Assembly (NCBI RefSeq): GCF_008973485.1
Contig: NZ_CP031223.1
Location: forward strand, 3,224,001 to 3,288,000
DNA length: 64,000 nucleotides
DNA from: Psychrobacillus glaciei
GTDB taxonomy: Bacteria > Bacillota > Bacilli > Bacillales_A > Planococcaceae
Reading direction: 5' to 3'
The notes below the pieces were generated by a model. It worked only from the letters and a program-made list of their open reading frames with translations, had not been told where the DNA came from and did no database searches. Made by a program: the position numbers and the translations under genes. Shown one piece after another: positions 17,333 to 24,778 of this stretch; within the stretch, counting starts at the first letter, position 1; every line of letters starts with the position of its first letter.

Positions 17333-17857
17333 TTGAATACAAAAAATTTAGTTTTAATGTCCATGTTGATAGGTGTCGGTGCAGTACTTTATATTGTAAT
17401 CCCTGGATTTAATGGTGGGATGAAACCGGACTTTATGTTGACAATGATGTTTATCGGCATTTTGTTATTTCCTAATGTGAAAAATGTATTTTTACTTGGG
17501 ATTTCTACAGGTGTAATATCTGGCTTGTTTTCTACATTCCCTGGAGGATTTGTTCCAAATATCATTGATAAATTTGTCACTGCATTCGTTTTCTTCGGAT
17601 TGGTAGTATTACTACACACAGTTGCAAATAAATTAGCTGTTGCTATTGTCTTAACTTGTGTTGGTACATTGGTTTCTGGTACAGTTTTCTTATCAAGTGC
17701 GATTTTCTTAATTGGCGCAGATATACCTTTCGTGGGACTTTTAGTTGCAGTAGTTCTTCCAGCTATTGCTATTAATGCAGTAGCATTCTTCATCATCTAT
17801 CCAATAATAGGAAAGATAATAAAAAGAACAAAATTCGAAACAGCTATTACTGTTTAA
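17333..17857 (+). CDS. trpP: Tryptophan transporter TrpP
   Basis: This 174-residue membrane protein has five or six TM segments and resembles TrpP (YhaG), a small S-component-like tryptophan uptake protein. Start is TTG at 17333 with a GAGGAG SD 9 nt upstream. Order hit, trpP, yhaH and scoC nearby matches the B. subtilis region. The leader contains a candidate TRAP site (see above). Confidence 0.85.
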   Translation: MNTKNLVLMSMLIGVGAVLYIVIPGFNGGMKPDFMLTMMFIGILLFPNVKNVFLLGISTGVISGLFSTFPGGFVPNIIDKFVTAFVFFGLVVLLHTVANKLAVAIVLTCVGTLVSGTVFLSSAIFLIGADIPFVGLLVAVVLPAIAINAVAFFIIYPIIGKIIKRTKFETAITV

Positions 17858-17865
17858 AATACTTG

Positions 17866-17894
17866 CTTTCCTTTTCGAAGGAAAGCTTTTTTTG
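17866..17894 (+). terminator. Terminator of trpP
   Basis: Stem GCTTTCCTT-TTCG-AAGGAAAGC is followed by TTTTTTT. Confidence 0.9.
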
Positions 17895-17959
17895 TATAGA
17901 AAATTATGTTTTAATTAGGACAAGGAAAGGAATAATACATATAACAAGGGGTGAATAAA

Positions 17960-18316
17960 ATGAAAACAACACATTTCTTATTTGGAATTACAACTGGGGT
18001 AATAGTAGGTGCTACTACAGTGCTTCTCTCCACTCCACAATCTGGTGGTGAGCTTCGATCGTCTTTAAAGTCTACTTCCATTGATATGAAAGACAAATTA
18101 TCCGATGTTAAATCACATATACAAAGTCTTAAAAACTCCATTAGTCTATTAAGTAAGGAATCAAAAGAAGTAGTTCCTGCTACTATCGATGATTTAAAAA
18201 TAAGTATTGCTCAATGGAAAAGTGAAACCGCTCCAATTCAACAACAACTGCAATCGGAAATCAATTCTATTCAGCAAGCACTAGAAGAATTAGAAAAAAC
18301 ATTACCTAAACCATAA
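17960..18316 (+). CDS. yhaH: YtxH-domain protein YhaH
   Basis: This 118-residue protein has an N-terminal glycine-rich TM segment (FLFGITTGVIVGATTVLLSTPQSGGELR), typical of YtxH/YhaH family general-stress proteins, followed by a long alpha-helical, coiled-coil-like C-terminal part. Function is unknown. The ATG at 17960 follows AAGGGGTGA. Immediately downstream begins a copy of the dispersed hairpin element. Confidence 0.85.
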   Translation: MKTTHFLFGITTGVIVGATTVLLSTPQSGGELRSSLKSTSIDMKDKLSDVKSHIQSLKNSISLLSKESKEVVPATIDDLKISIAQWKSETAPIQQQLQSEINSIQQALEELEKTLPKP

Positions 18317-18325
18317 GAAAAATGC

Positions 18326-18560
18326 GAGCGTCCTTTAAGTGCATCTGGTATTCACCGCTTCCAGAGTGCTTTGGACGAAACATTGGTTACACTGGTACCG
18401 TGGGAATTTTAGTGGATGGAGAAGTGACCGCGTCACTCCTCCATCCACTTTTTTCGGTAATGTTGTGGCGGGTGTTTTTCCAGCTCCCTCTTGGAATATG
18501 TAAAGACTTGATTCATTAGTTTAGATAATGAGAGATAAGATGCTTTCTTACAGTTCTGTT
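18326..18560 (+). repeat. Dispersed hairpin element family III, copy a
   Basis: It starts with AAGTGCATCTGG and GAGTGCTTTGGACGAAACAT, has a central hairpin at 18411-18449 (arms AGTGGATGGAG and CTCCATCCACT) followed by TTTTTT and CGGTAAT, and ends with TTGGAATATGTAAAGACTTG. Other copies are at 34924, 36840, 43203 (inverted) and 53280 (truncated). Confidence 0.85.
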
Positions 18561-18685
18561 GATTAAACAAAACGACCAGTAAATTACCGCTTAACTTTTA
18601 TCTATGCTGCATCTATATAAACTAGCATCGCTAGTATTAAAGCGGACAAAGAACGCATTGTAGATATATTACGTCGTAAGAAAGT

Positions 18686-18884
18686 TGCCGCTGGGATTTC
18701 CGCTGCAGGGCGGACGCTTTCCACCGGGTGAGCGATGAGCCTTCACCGCCGCTACGCGTTCGTTGTGAAGGCTCATTTGCTCACAGAGGGTCGAAAGGCT
18801 AGAAGCGCCACATCGTGTGGCAACACCTTCGTGACCAACATCCTGTTGGCCTCCGGTAGGAGTCGCCACCCTTTCGCTCCAACC
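18686..18884 (+). repeat. GC-rich dispersed element family II, copy a (long form)
   Basis: It begins GCTGGGATTTCCGCTGCAG, continues GGGCGGACGCTTTCC and GGGTGAGCGATGAGCC, and ends GAGTCGCCACCCTTTCGCTC. An inner ~55-bp insert (GCCACATCGTGTGGC…CATCCTGTTGGCC) is shared with copy c at 38853-39016 but missing from copies b and d. Confidence 0.85.
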
Positions 18885-19137
18885 CAGAAGAAACATATTA
18901 ACTATTCAGTAGTATTGCGCAAAATTATCCACTCTACTAATCCGGATATTATCACCTAATAAATAATGCGCAACATACGGAATATTTTCAATGAAGACAT
19001 ATAATTTAATGCAAAGTTAAGGCTTTATTAAGAGAAAGTAGTGGCATTCTCCCCGTGATTTGACTCGTCCAACCATTTATTGGATTTTATTTTAGATAAT
19101 ATAGTTAAGATTAATAAGTGAATAGTTAGCAAATATG

Positions 19138-19272
19138 CTGGATTGCAGCGGCAGGTGGCGACTCCGAAGGGATCAGGGAGACAGATGAGACAGCACAAAC
19201 GGCGCACATGCGACGGTGCTGGCTCATCGCTCCCCCCTCGGAAAGCGTCCACCTAGAGCGGAAATCCTGGCG
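19138..19272 (-). repeat. Dispersed element family II, copy b (short form, inverted)
   Basis: It is the reverse complement of family II: GGTGGCGACTCC…GAGACAGATGAGAC…GGCTCATCGCTC…GGAAAGCGTCC. With copy a it brackets about 250 bp in inverted orientation. Confidence 0.8.
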
Positions 19273-19482
19273 GTCACTAAGACGCAATATATCTATACTG
19301 CGCTCAATAAAAAACATCGAAGTCCCCAAAATTGTACCCATCATCCATACCGAACTGAAAACAAACAAATTATTATAAGTTTTTATCGCCTTTCTTACAT
19401 GTACTTTATGTAAAAAAGTAGGTAATCAACATACGTGATATTGTTCCTTAAAAATAATAGTCCCTACTTCCCCTAAATTTTA

Positions 19483-19535
19483 AAAAAGAGGTATGCACTT
19501 AGTCGAACTTGATTAATGCATTACCTCTTTTTTAT
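19483..19535. terminator. Isolated bidirectional terminator-like hairpin upstream of scoC
   Basis: AAAAAAGAGGTA and TACCTCTTTTTT arms, with TGCA on both inner flanks, form a hairpin with A and T runs. No gene ends here, so it may belong to an unannotated RNA or a lost gene. Confidence 0.6.
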
Positions 19536-19561
19536 TATGTAATAAATAATATTTTATTCTG

Positions 19562-19590
19562 TTTCAACTTACTTACTTTCTTGCTATAAT
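19562..19590 (+). promoter_or_regulatory. Predicted promoter of scoC
   Basis: TTTCAA at 19562-19567 and TATAAT at 19585-19590 are separated by 17 bp. Confidence 0.5.
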
Positions 19591-19626
19591 ATTCGAAAGA
19601 AAATAATGCGGAAAGAAGGGATAATC

Positions 19627-20169
19627 ATGTCAGAACGATCCTATACGATGAAAGAAGCCATGCTGTATAGTCAGCGTATTGCGCAGCTTTCAAAAGCGCT
19701 ATGGAAAGCAGTAGAAAAGGATTGGCAAGTATGGATAAAACCTTATGACTTGAATATTAATGAACATCATATTTTATGGATATCTTATCATTTAGAGGGT
19801 GCAACTATTTCTGAAATTGCAAAGTTCGGAGTTATGCATGTTTCTACTGCATTTAATTTTTCAAAAAAACTAGAGGACCGTGGGTTGCTTTCTTTTTCTA
19901 AAAGAGAATCAGATAAGCGCAACACTTACGTAAATGTAACAGCTAAAGGAAAACTATTGTTGGAAGATATGTATGAAAACTATCACGACACACCTCATTC
20001 CGTAATTGAGGGTTCTGTTCCAATGAAAGAGCTATATGGTAAATTTCCAGAATTTTTAGACGTGATGGCAGTCATTCGGAATATTTATGGTGACGACTTT
20101 ATGGAAATATTTGAACGTTCCATTAAAAATATTGATGAAACATTTGCGAAAAACAAGGATTATCAGTGA
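19627..20169 (+). CDS. scoC: MarR-family transition-state regulator ScoC (Hpr)
   Basis: This 180-residue protein is a close match in layout to B. subtilis ScoC/Hpr, which represses exoprotease and oligopeptide-permease genes and affects sporulation. The winged helix lies at about 35-115 ([45 protein letters not shown]). The long C-terminal extension ([16 protein letters not shown]) is typical of ScoC. The ATG at 19627 has a GAAGGGA SD. Confidence 0.93.
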   Translation: MSERSYTMKEAMLYSQRIAQLSKALWKAVEKDWQVWIKPYDLNINEHHILWISYHLEGATISEIAKFGVMHVSTAFNFSKKLEDRGLLSFSKRESDKRNTYVNVTAKGKLLLEDMYENYHDTPHSVIEGSVPMKELYGKFPEFLDVMAVIRNIYGDDFMEIFERSIKNIDETFAKNKDYQ

Positions 20170-20279
20170 ATTGAAAGCACTCTCTCATTTTTTAATATTT
20201 TATGTATTGCTTTTTCCTTGCAAACATCGTATTGTATGTATCTGATAGATACCCAACAACGTATAGGAGATGCTTACAC

Positions 20280-20825
20280 TTGCACTGCTGGAAAACAATT
20301 AATGTAAAGAAACAATACGGTTTGGACCGATTATTTCTTTTGTCCTCTCTTCTTGTAATTATCGTTTTTTCATTCGTATATGCTCTATTAGGAATTATCA
20401 ATAATACAACTAAATCAGACGATTATTTTTGGATATTTGTCTTATCATTTTTATGTATTTATCCACTTCATAAATTAATACACTTTATCCCACTTTTTCG
20501 ATACAGAGATAAAGTAAGATTTATAACGGAGAAAAGATATGGCATTTTGCCGATCTTCCAATTGCGTGTAATTGAACCAATTAATAAAAATAGATTTGTT
20601 TTTTCATTATTAGCTCCATTTATTTTTATCAATATAGCCCTTGTTACTGCAGCAATATTAGCACCAATATTTGCTCATTACTTTACAATCTTGTTAGCTT
20701 ATCATTGTGGAATTTGTTTAATAGACTTGATCTATGTGAAAAATTTAAGTAAGTCACCAAAACAAGCACTTATTGAAGAAACAGATGCGGGTTATGAAAT
20801 ATTAATTGCTCCAACTCATCCTTAA
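20280..20825 (+). CDS. DUF3267-like membrane protein with altered HExxH motif
   Basis: This 181-residue protein has about four TM segments and resembles DUF3267 (putative zincin-type membrane peptidases). Where the family usually shows HExxH, this protein has HKLIH (about residue 62), so the catalytic glutamate is replaced by lysine. The later motif HCGICLIDLIYV fits the family C-terminal motif. A TTG at 20280 with AGGAG 10 nt upstream is the best start. Probably inactive as a peptidase; family call is moderate. Equivalent position to yhaJ-like genes in B. subtilis. Confidence 0.65.
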   Translation: MHCWKTINVKKQYGLDRLFLLSSLLVIIVFSFVYALLGIINNTTKSDDYFWIFVLSFLCIYPLHKLIHFIPLFRYRDKVRFITEKRYGILPIFQLRVIEPINKNRFVFSLLAPFIFINIALVTAAILAPIFAHYFTILLAYHCGICLIDLIYVKNLSKSPKQALIEETDAGYEILIAPTHP

Positions 20826-20894
20826 CAATATATACTACTTGTAAACTATATTACTTCTTTGATATGCTTACTAGTATATGAAGGGAGTCTAGAC

Positions 20895-21080
20895 ATGATT
20901 ATATTTACGATGATTCTATTCTCAGCATTTTATTTGCTACAAATTAATCGAATGACATTAGCATTAGTAATGTCAAAAGAAATTCCAGAAGAAAAACATC
21001 CTAAGATTTTTCGTACAATTAACATATTAATTACGATTCTTCTAGTTAGTTTCTATGTGGAATTAGTTTATACAGTTTAA
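20895..21080 (+). CDS. Small two-TM membrane protein
   Basis: This 61-residue protein has two hydrophobic helices (about 1-18 and 42-60) around a charged loop (SKEIPEEKHPKIFRT). The ATG at 20895 follows GAAGGGAG. No family is assigned. A hairpin terminator follows at 21129-21171. Confidence 0.65.
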   Translation: MIIFTMILFSAFYLLQINRMTLALVMSKEIPEEKHPKIFRTINILITILLVSFYVELVYTV

Positions 21081-21128
21081 GAACAGCTTTAATTGCTTTG
21101 AGTTCTTGGACAGTTACGATGTAAAAAA

Positions 21129-21171
21129 TTGACCCAAATCATGTAGATGATGATGGGTCATTTCTTTTGAT
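21129..21171 (+). terminator. Terminator
   Basis: TGACCCA/TGGGTCA stem followed by TTTCTTTT. Confidence 0.7.
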
Positions 21172-21230
21172 AATACGAGGAGGAAAAGAAGAACCAAGAT
21201 CGCGTGTACGATCTTAGTCCGCCCCTTCTA

Positions 21231-21338
21231 TTAGTAGATAAACGCTGCTCCTACAATGACTAGTAAAATAAATAAAACTACCAACAATGCAAAACCGTTA
21301 GCTCCGTAACCGCCGCCGCCGCCATATGCTCCACCCAT
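21231..21338 (-). CDS. YjcZ-family sporulation microprotein
   Basis: This 35-residue protein has a glycine/tyrosine-rich head (MGGAYGGGGGYG) followed by one hydrophobic helix (FALLVVLFILLVIVGAAFIY). This is the hallmark of the YjcZ/SscA-type small sporulation proteins of Bacillales. The ATG at 21338 has GGAGGTG 6 nt upstream. A small hairpin (AAGATCG/CGATCTT, 21198-21217) follows the stop. It supports a spore-forming host. Confidence 0.9.
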   Translation of the reverse strand: MGGAYGGGGGYGANGFALLVVLFILLVIVGAAFIY

Positions 21339-21475
21339 TTAAAACACCTCCTTTTCAATGTATCCTATGCGTTATTTTAAAAACTCGGTAGGCAAATGAA
21401 TGGGAACCATTTTTATTTTTATTTCGTTTATGTTATAGTAACTACTGCAGCACGAAGAAGTTAGGAGAGAATTTC

Positions 21476-22405
21476 ATGAAAAAAACAGTATTAACATTCA
21501 CACTTGCAGCATCCGTTCTTGCTTTAGGAGCATGTAGTAATTCTGCAAATAGCAGTGACATTATCGCTACCTCTAAAGTTGGAGACATCACGCAAAATGA
21601 CTTATACCAAGAAATGAAATCATCGATTGGTGATCAAGCATTTCAACTTCTAATGATTGAAAAGGTACTTGACTCGAAGTATAAAGTGTCAAAAGAAGAA
21701 GTGGATGCAGAATTAAAAGCTGATAAAGAGAAATTAGGCGACAACTTCGAAGCAATGATTGCACAACAAGGCTATACAGAAGAATCTTACAAAAAATATT
21801 TAAAACTTAACTTATTGCAAGAAAAAGCTTTAACTGAAGATATTAAAGTATCAGATGATGAAGTGAAAGCTGCATATGATAAGATTAAAGATGAAATTAA
21901 TGCTCGTCACGTTTTAGTAAAAGATGAAGCAACAGCTAAAAAAGTGAAAGCTGAGCTTGAATCAGGTAAAGACTTTGCAGAAGTTGCAAAGAAATATTCG
22001 ACAGAAGAAGCAGCTCAAACAACTGGTGGGGAATTAGGTTGGTTTGCTAAAGGACAAATGGTTCCAGAATTCGAAGATGTAGCATTTAAGTTAAAGAAAA
22101 ACGTATTTAGTGATCCAGTAAAAACTGATTACGGTTATCATATTATTGAAGTAACTGATACACGCACGATTAAAGAATCATTTGAAGATAAAAAAGCTGA
22201 ACTTGAGAAACAATTAAAACTTGAAAAAGCGGATAAATCAACGCTATTACCAAAAGTAGCAAAAATGATGAAAGACGCTGATATCAAGATTAAAGATGAA
22301 GACTTAAAAACTGCACTTGACAGCATTTTAAAATCTGCTGATACTCCAAAAGAAACAGATGCTGACACTGATACAGATACGGATACAACGGATAGCTCAA
22401 AATAA
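21476..22405 (+). CDS. prsA: Foldase lipoprotein PrsA (parvulin-type PPIase)
   Basis: This 309-residue extracytoplasmic lipoprotein helps secreted proteins fold. The signal ends in the lipobox LALGACSN. A SurA-like N-terminal region is followed by a rotamase (parvulin) domain at about 135-230 (NARHVLVKDEATAKKVKAEL, GGELGWFAKGQMVPEFEDVA, DYGYHIIEV) and an acidic DTDTDT tail. It is essential in B. subtilis. Its terminator downstream has been split by an IS element. Confidence 0.96.
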   Translation: MKKTVLTFTLAASVLALGACSNSANSSDIIATSKVGDITQNDLYQEMKSSIGDQAFQLLMIEKVLDSKYKVSKEEVDAELKADKEKLGDNFEAMIAQQGYTEESYKKYLKLNLLQEKALTEDIKVSDDEVKAAYDKIKDEINARHVLVKDEATAKKVKAELESGKDFAEVAKKYSTEEAAQTTGGELGWFAKGQMVPEFEDVAFKLKKNVFSDPVKTDYGYHIIEVTDTRTIKESFEDKKAELEKQLKLEKADKSTLLPKVAKMMKDADIKIKDEDLKTALDSILKSADTPKETDADTDTDTDTTDSSK

Positions 22406-22484
22406 TTCGTACGCAAACATAGCGCAAGTATCAAGCTTTGCTCTAGCGTATAGAATCGTTAAATCTATTATATTCTTAAACAAA

Positions 22485-22510
22485 AAAAGCGTAGGGGTCA
22501 TTAGCCCTTA
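22485..22510 (+). terminator. Left half of the prsA/yhaM terminator, interrupted by IS
   Basis: AAAAAAGCGTAGGGG ends next to the IS. The matching CCCTTACGCTTTTTT arm is split: CCCTTA remains left of the IS and TTACGCTTTTTT lies right of it at 23805. Removing the IS and one TTA restores a perfect bidirectional terminator with one G·U pair. Confidence 0.9.
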
Positions 22511-22597
22511 TGGACTAACCTAAAATAGTGAGACAATATAAAACACCTTCGGTAATGGTACACTTAAAACAAGTACTTAAATCGGAGGTGTTTTTGC

Positions 22598-22915
22598 ATG
22601 GGCAAAAACGTGTATACAAGCGAGATTAAATGGGCAGTCGTCAAAGAAAAAATGAGTGGTAAACTAACAACGAAAGAAATTATGGAGAAATACGGAATTA
22701 AGAATAAATCTCAAGTTGAGACATGGATGAGATGGTATAGAGCGAATGAAATTCATCGTTTTGACCAACCGATTGGGAAACAATATACGTTTGGGCATGG
22801 GCCTGATTTTAAAAGTGAAGAAGAGAAGAAAGATACGCAGATGAACCATTTAAAAATGGAGAATGAGATTCTAAAAAAGTATTTGGAAATGATAAAGGAG
22901 TTGAAAAACACATAG
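22598..22915 (+). CDS. IS3-family transposase OrfA (helix-turn-helix)
   Basis: This 105-residue protein has an N-terminal helix-turn-helix (LTTKEIMEKYGIKNKSQVETWMRWY) and a C-terminal leucine-zipper-like helix (LKMENEILKKYLEMIKEL). It binds the IS ends. The SD is CGGAGGTG. The frame carries the frameshift site near its end. Confidence 0.93.
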   Translation: MGKNVYTSEIKWAVVKEKMSGKLTTKEIMEKYGIKNKSQVETWMRWYRANEIHRFDQPIGKQYTFGHGPDFKSEEEKKDTQMNHLKMENEILKKYLEMIKELKNT

Positions 22916-23763
22916 TTCTTCAAATCGTGGAAAAGTTCCGGAAAAACTATACAGTAAGTGTCATTTTATCAGCCTTAGAAATACCACGTTCCAGCTTTTA
23001 TCGTTGGTTAGCTGAAGAAGTTGAGAAGATTTTAACCTTAGCAGAAGAAGCAATCATCGAACTATGCAAGAAAACGAAATACCGCAATGGTCATCGTAAA
23101 ATAAAGGCGTTATTGAAAAGAGATTATGGAATTAAATTAGACCGCAATACCGTTCAGAAAACCATGCAAAAGTTTCATCTTCAATGCAAAGTAAAGCAAA
23201 AAAGAAAATGGAAATCTCAAGGTGAGTCAGTAGTAATTGCCCCAAATGTATTGAATCGTAACTTTATAGCTAGTAAACCGAACGAAAAATGGGTAACGGA
23301 TATTACGTATATTCAATATGGTAGCGTCACATTATATCTTTCGACGATCATGGATTTATATAACAATGAAATTGTCACTTATAAGCTTTATAATCACCAA
23401 CAGACTCCGTTAGTCATGGATACGTTGCGTGAAGCGTTAATAGCTCGCGGAAACCCCCAAGGTGTTATTGTTCATTCTGATCAAGGAAGTGTCTATACAT
23501 CGTATGCTTATCAAAATGCCTTGAAGGAAAACCATTTAGTTAGCAGTATGTCCAGACGTGGAAACTGTTGGGATAATGCAGTAATTGAGTCCTTTCATTC
23601 TAGTTTAAAAACAGAAGAGTTTAGCCTAGCCAAGTTTAATTCATTAAGTAATGTCAGTGTTGTGCAAAGAATTGACGAGTATATTCGTCATTACAATGAA
23701 GAACGGATCCAAGAAAAATTAGGCTACCTTACGCCAAAAGAATTTGGCATAGCGGCAGCCTAA
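22867..23763 (+). CDS. IS3-family transposase OrfB (DDE catalytic part)
   Basis: This reading frame is open from 22867; a GTG at 22927 would start a 278-residue OrfB, but expression as an OrfAB fusion by -1 frameshifting is more likely. An HTH_21 region is followed by an integrase-core (rve) domain with catalytic residues in WVTDITYI (D), VHSDQGSVY (D) and NAVIESFHSSLK (E, 35 residues spacing type). The C-terminal IS3 motif RIDEYIRHYNEERIQEKLGYLTP is present. No internal stop. Confidence 0.93.
   Translation, partial: DSKKVFGNDKGVEKHIVLQIVEKFRKNYTVSVILSALEIPRSSFYRWLAEEVEKILTLAEEAIIELCKKTKYRNGHRKIKALLKRDYGIKLDRNTVQKTMQKFHLQCKVKQKRKWKSQGESVVIAPNVLNRNFIASKPNEKWVTDITYIQYGSVTLYLSTIMDLYNNEIVTYKLYNHQQTPLVMDTLREALIARGNPQGVIVHSDQGSVYTSYAYQNALKENHLVSSMSRRGNCWDNAVIESFHSSLKTEEFSLAKFNSLSNVSVVQRIDEYIRHYNEERIQEKLGYLTPKEFGIAAA
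22873..22879 (+). promoter_or_regulatory. Programmed -1 frameshift site of the IS
   Basis: The heptamer A AAA AAG, in the orfA frame CTA AAA AAG, is a canonical slippery site. A -1 shift here enters the orfB frame, which is open from 22867. Confidence 0.85.
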
Positions 23764-23817
23764 AAAGGTGTTTTATATGTGTCTCATATCGCTAGGTCAG
23801 TTCATTACGCTTTTTTG

Positions 23818-24756
23818 TTATTCAAAAGTTGGTTTATAGAATGAGCGGTTTTCTAATGCAAATAAGCGCTCTGAAAACTCACCAGGATTTGTTTTATCTA
23901 ATGCACGATTTAGCATATTCATTTTTGCATCGATATTATCGATATAATGCAAAATTTCCGCTTCTCGAACCATCGGACGTTTTGGACTTCCCCACTCTTC
24001 TTTTCCATGATGACTAAGTACCATGTGTTGAAGAAGCATTACCTCTTCGCCTTCAATTTGAAGTTCTTCCGCTGCCTTCGAAATTTCATTTACCATTATG
24101 GTGATATGGCCTAGTAAGTTACCTTCGATTGTATACGTTGTTGCTACTGGACCAGAAAGCTCTAACACCTTCCCTATATCATGCAAAATAATCCCTGCAT
24201 ATAATAGATCCTTATTGAGTGTTGGGTAAAGATCACTAATTGCTTTGCCAAGCTTCAACATGGATACAACATGATCTATTAATCCAGAGGCATAATCATG
24301 GTGATTTTTCGTTGCAGCTGGAAAGGTCATAAATGCCGTTTGATGTTTTTTTAATAAATGACGAGTAATTCGTTGAATTAATGGATTTTTCATTTCAAAG
24401 AAATACTGCATTAACTCTTCCATCAATTCTTCTTTCGGTTTCTCTGCAGAAGGAACAAGATCATTTATTGTAATCGATTCTTCCAACTTGACCGGTCGAA
24501 TACTTTTTACTCGAAGTTGAAATTTCCCCCGATAGTCTTGAATTTCTCCACCAACTCGAACGATTTGGCTTGCAGCGAATAACTTTTCGTGTTCATCATT
24601 TGTATCCCACAGTTTCGCTTCAATATCGCCACTTTTATCTTGTAAGACAAGAGACATAAATGGTTTCCCGACCGTAGTAACCCCTTTTGTTGATTGTTTA
24701 ATCAGTAAGAATTGATCGACTGGATCTCCTACTCGCAGTTGTGTAATACCTTTCAT
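23818..24756 (-). CDS. yhaM: 3'-5' exoribonuclease YhaM
   Basis: This 312-residue cytoplasmic nuclease has an N-terminal OB fold (about 15-95, [22 protein letters not shown]) and an HD metal-dependent domain ([21 protein letters not shown]; about 150-290). It degrades RNA and ssDNA from the 3' end. It is the last gene of the yhaO-yhaN-yhaM cluster. The IS element lies 11 bp beyond its stop and has split its terminator. Confidence 0.94.
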   Translation of the reverse strand: MKGITQLRVGDPVDQFLLIKQSTKGVTTVGKPFMSLVLQDKSGDIEAKLWDTNDEHEKLFAASQIVRVGGEIQDYRGKFQLRVKSIRPVKLEESITINDLVPSAEKPKEELMEELMQYFFEMKNPLIQRITRHLLKKHQTAFMTFPAATKNHHDYASGLIDHVVSMLKLGKAISDLYPTLNKDLLYAGIILHDIGKVLELSGPVATTYTIEGNLLGHITIMVNEISKAAEELQIEGEEVMLLQHMVLSHHGKEEWGSPKRPMVREAEILHYIDNIDAKMNMLNRALDKTNPGEFSERLFALENRSFYKPTFE

Positions 24757-24778
24757 TTCACATCTCCTCCACTTCCGG

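Larger units (their letters stand above)
18317..19560. other. Repeat-filled gap between yhaH and scoC
   Basis: About 1.2 kb without a credible gene. It holds element III-a (18326-18560), element II-a (18686-18884), an inverted element II-b (19138-19272) and an isolated terminator hairpin (19483-19535). ORFs here run only through the GC-rich repeats and lack SDs. serC, which is near hpr in B. subtilis, is absent. Confidence 0.7.
22511..23804 (+). mobile_element. Complete IS3-family (IS150-type) insertion sequence
   Basis: The element is 1294 bp long and ends in imperfect ~38-bp inverted repeats starting TGGACTAACCTA (left) and TGAACTGACCTA (right, read inward), both continuing through GAGACA…ATATAAAACACC. 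The flanking TTA is duplicated (22508-22510 and 23805-23807). It encodes OrfA and OrfB in overlapping frames with a slippery A AAA AAG site. All parts look intact, so the element may be active. Confidence 0.95.

Noticed and set aside
18669-19413. Overlapping ORFs of 65-80 codons on both strands
   Set aside because: They run through the GC-rich dispersed elements, lack SDs and have Arg/Ser/His-rich, non-protein-like composition.
22138-22434. 98-codon minus-strand ORF opposite the end of prsA
   Set aside because: Its Ser/Val repeats mirror the DT-rich tail of PrsA. It has no SD.
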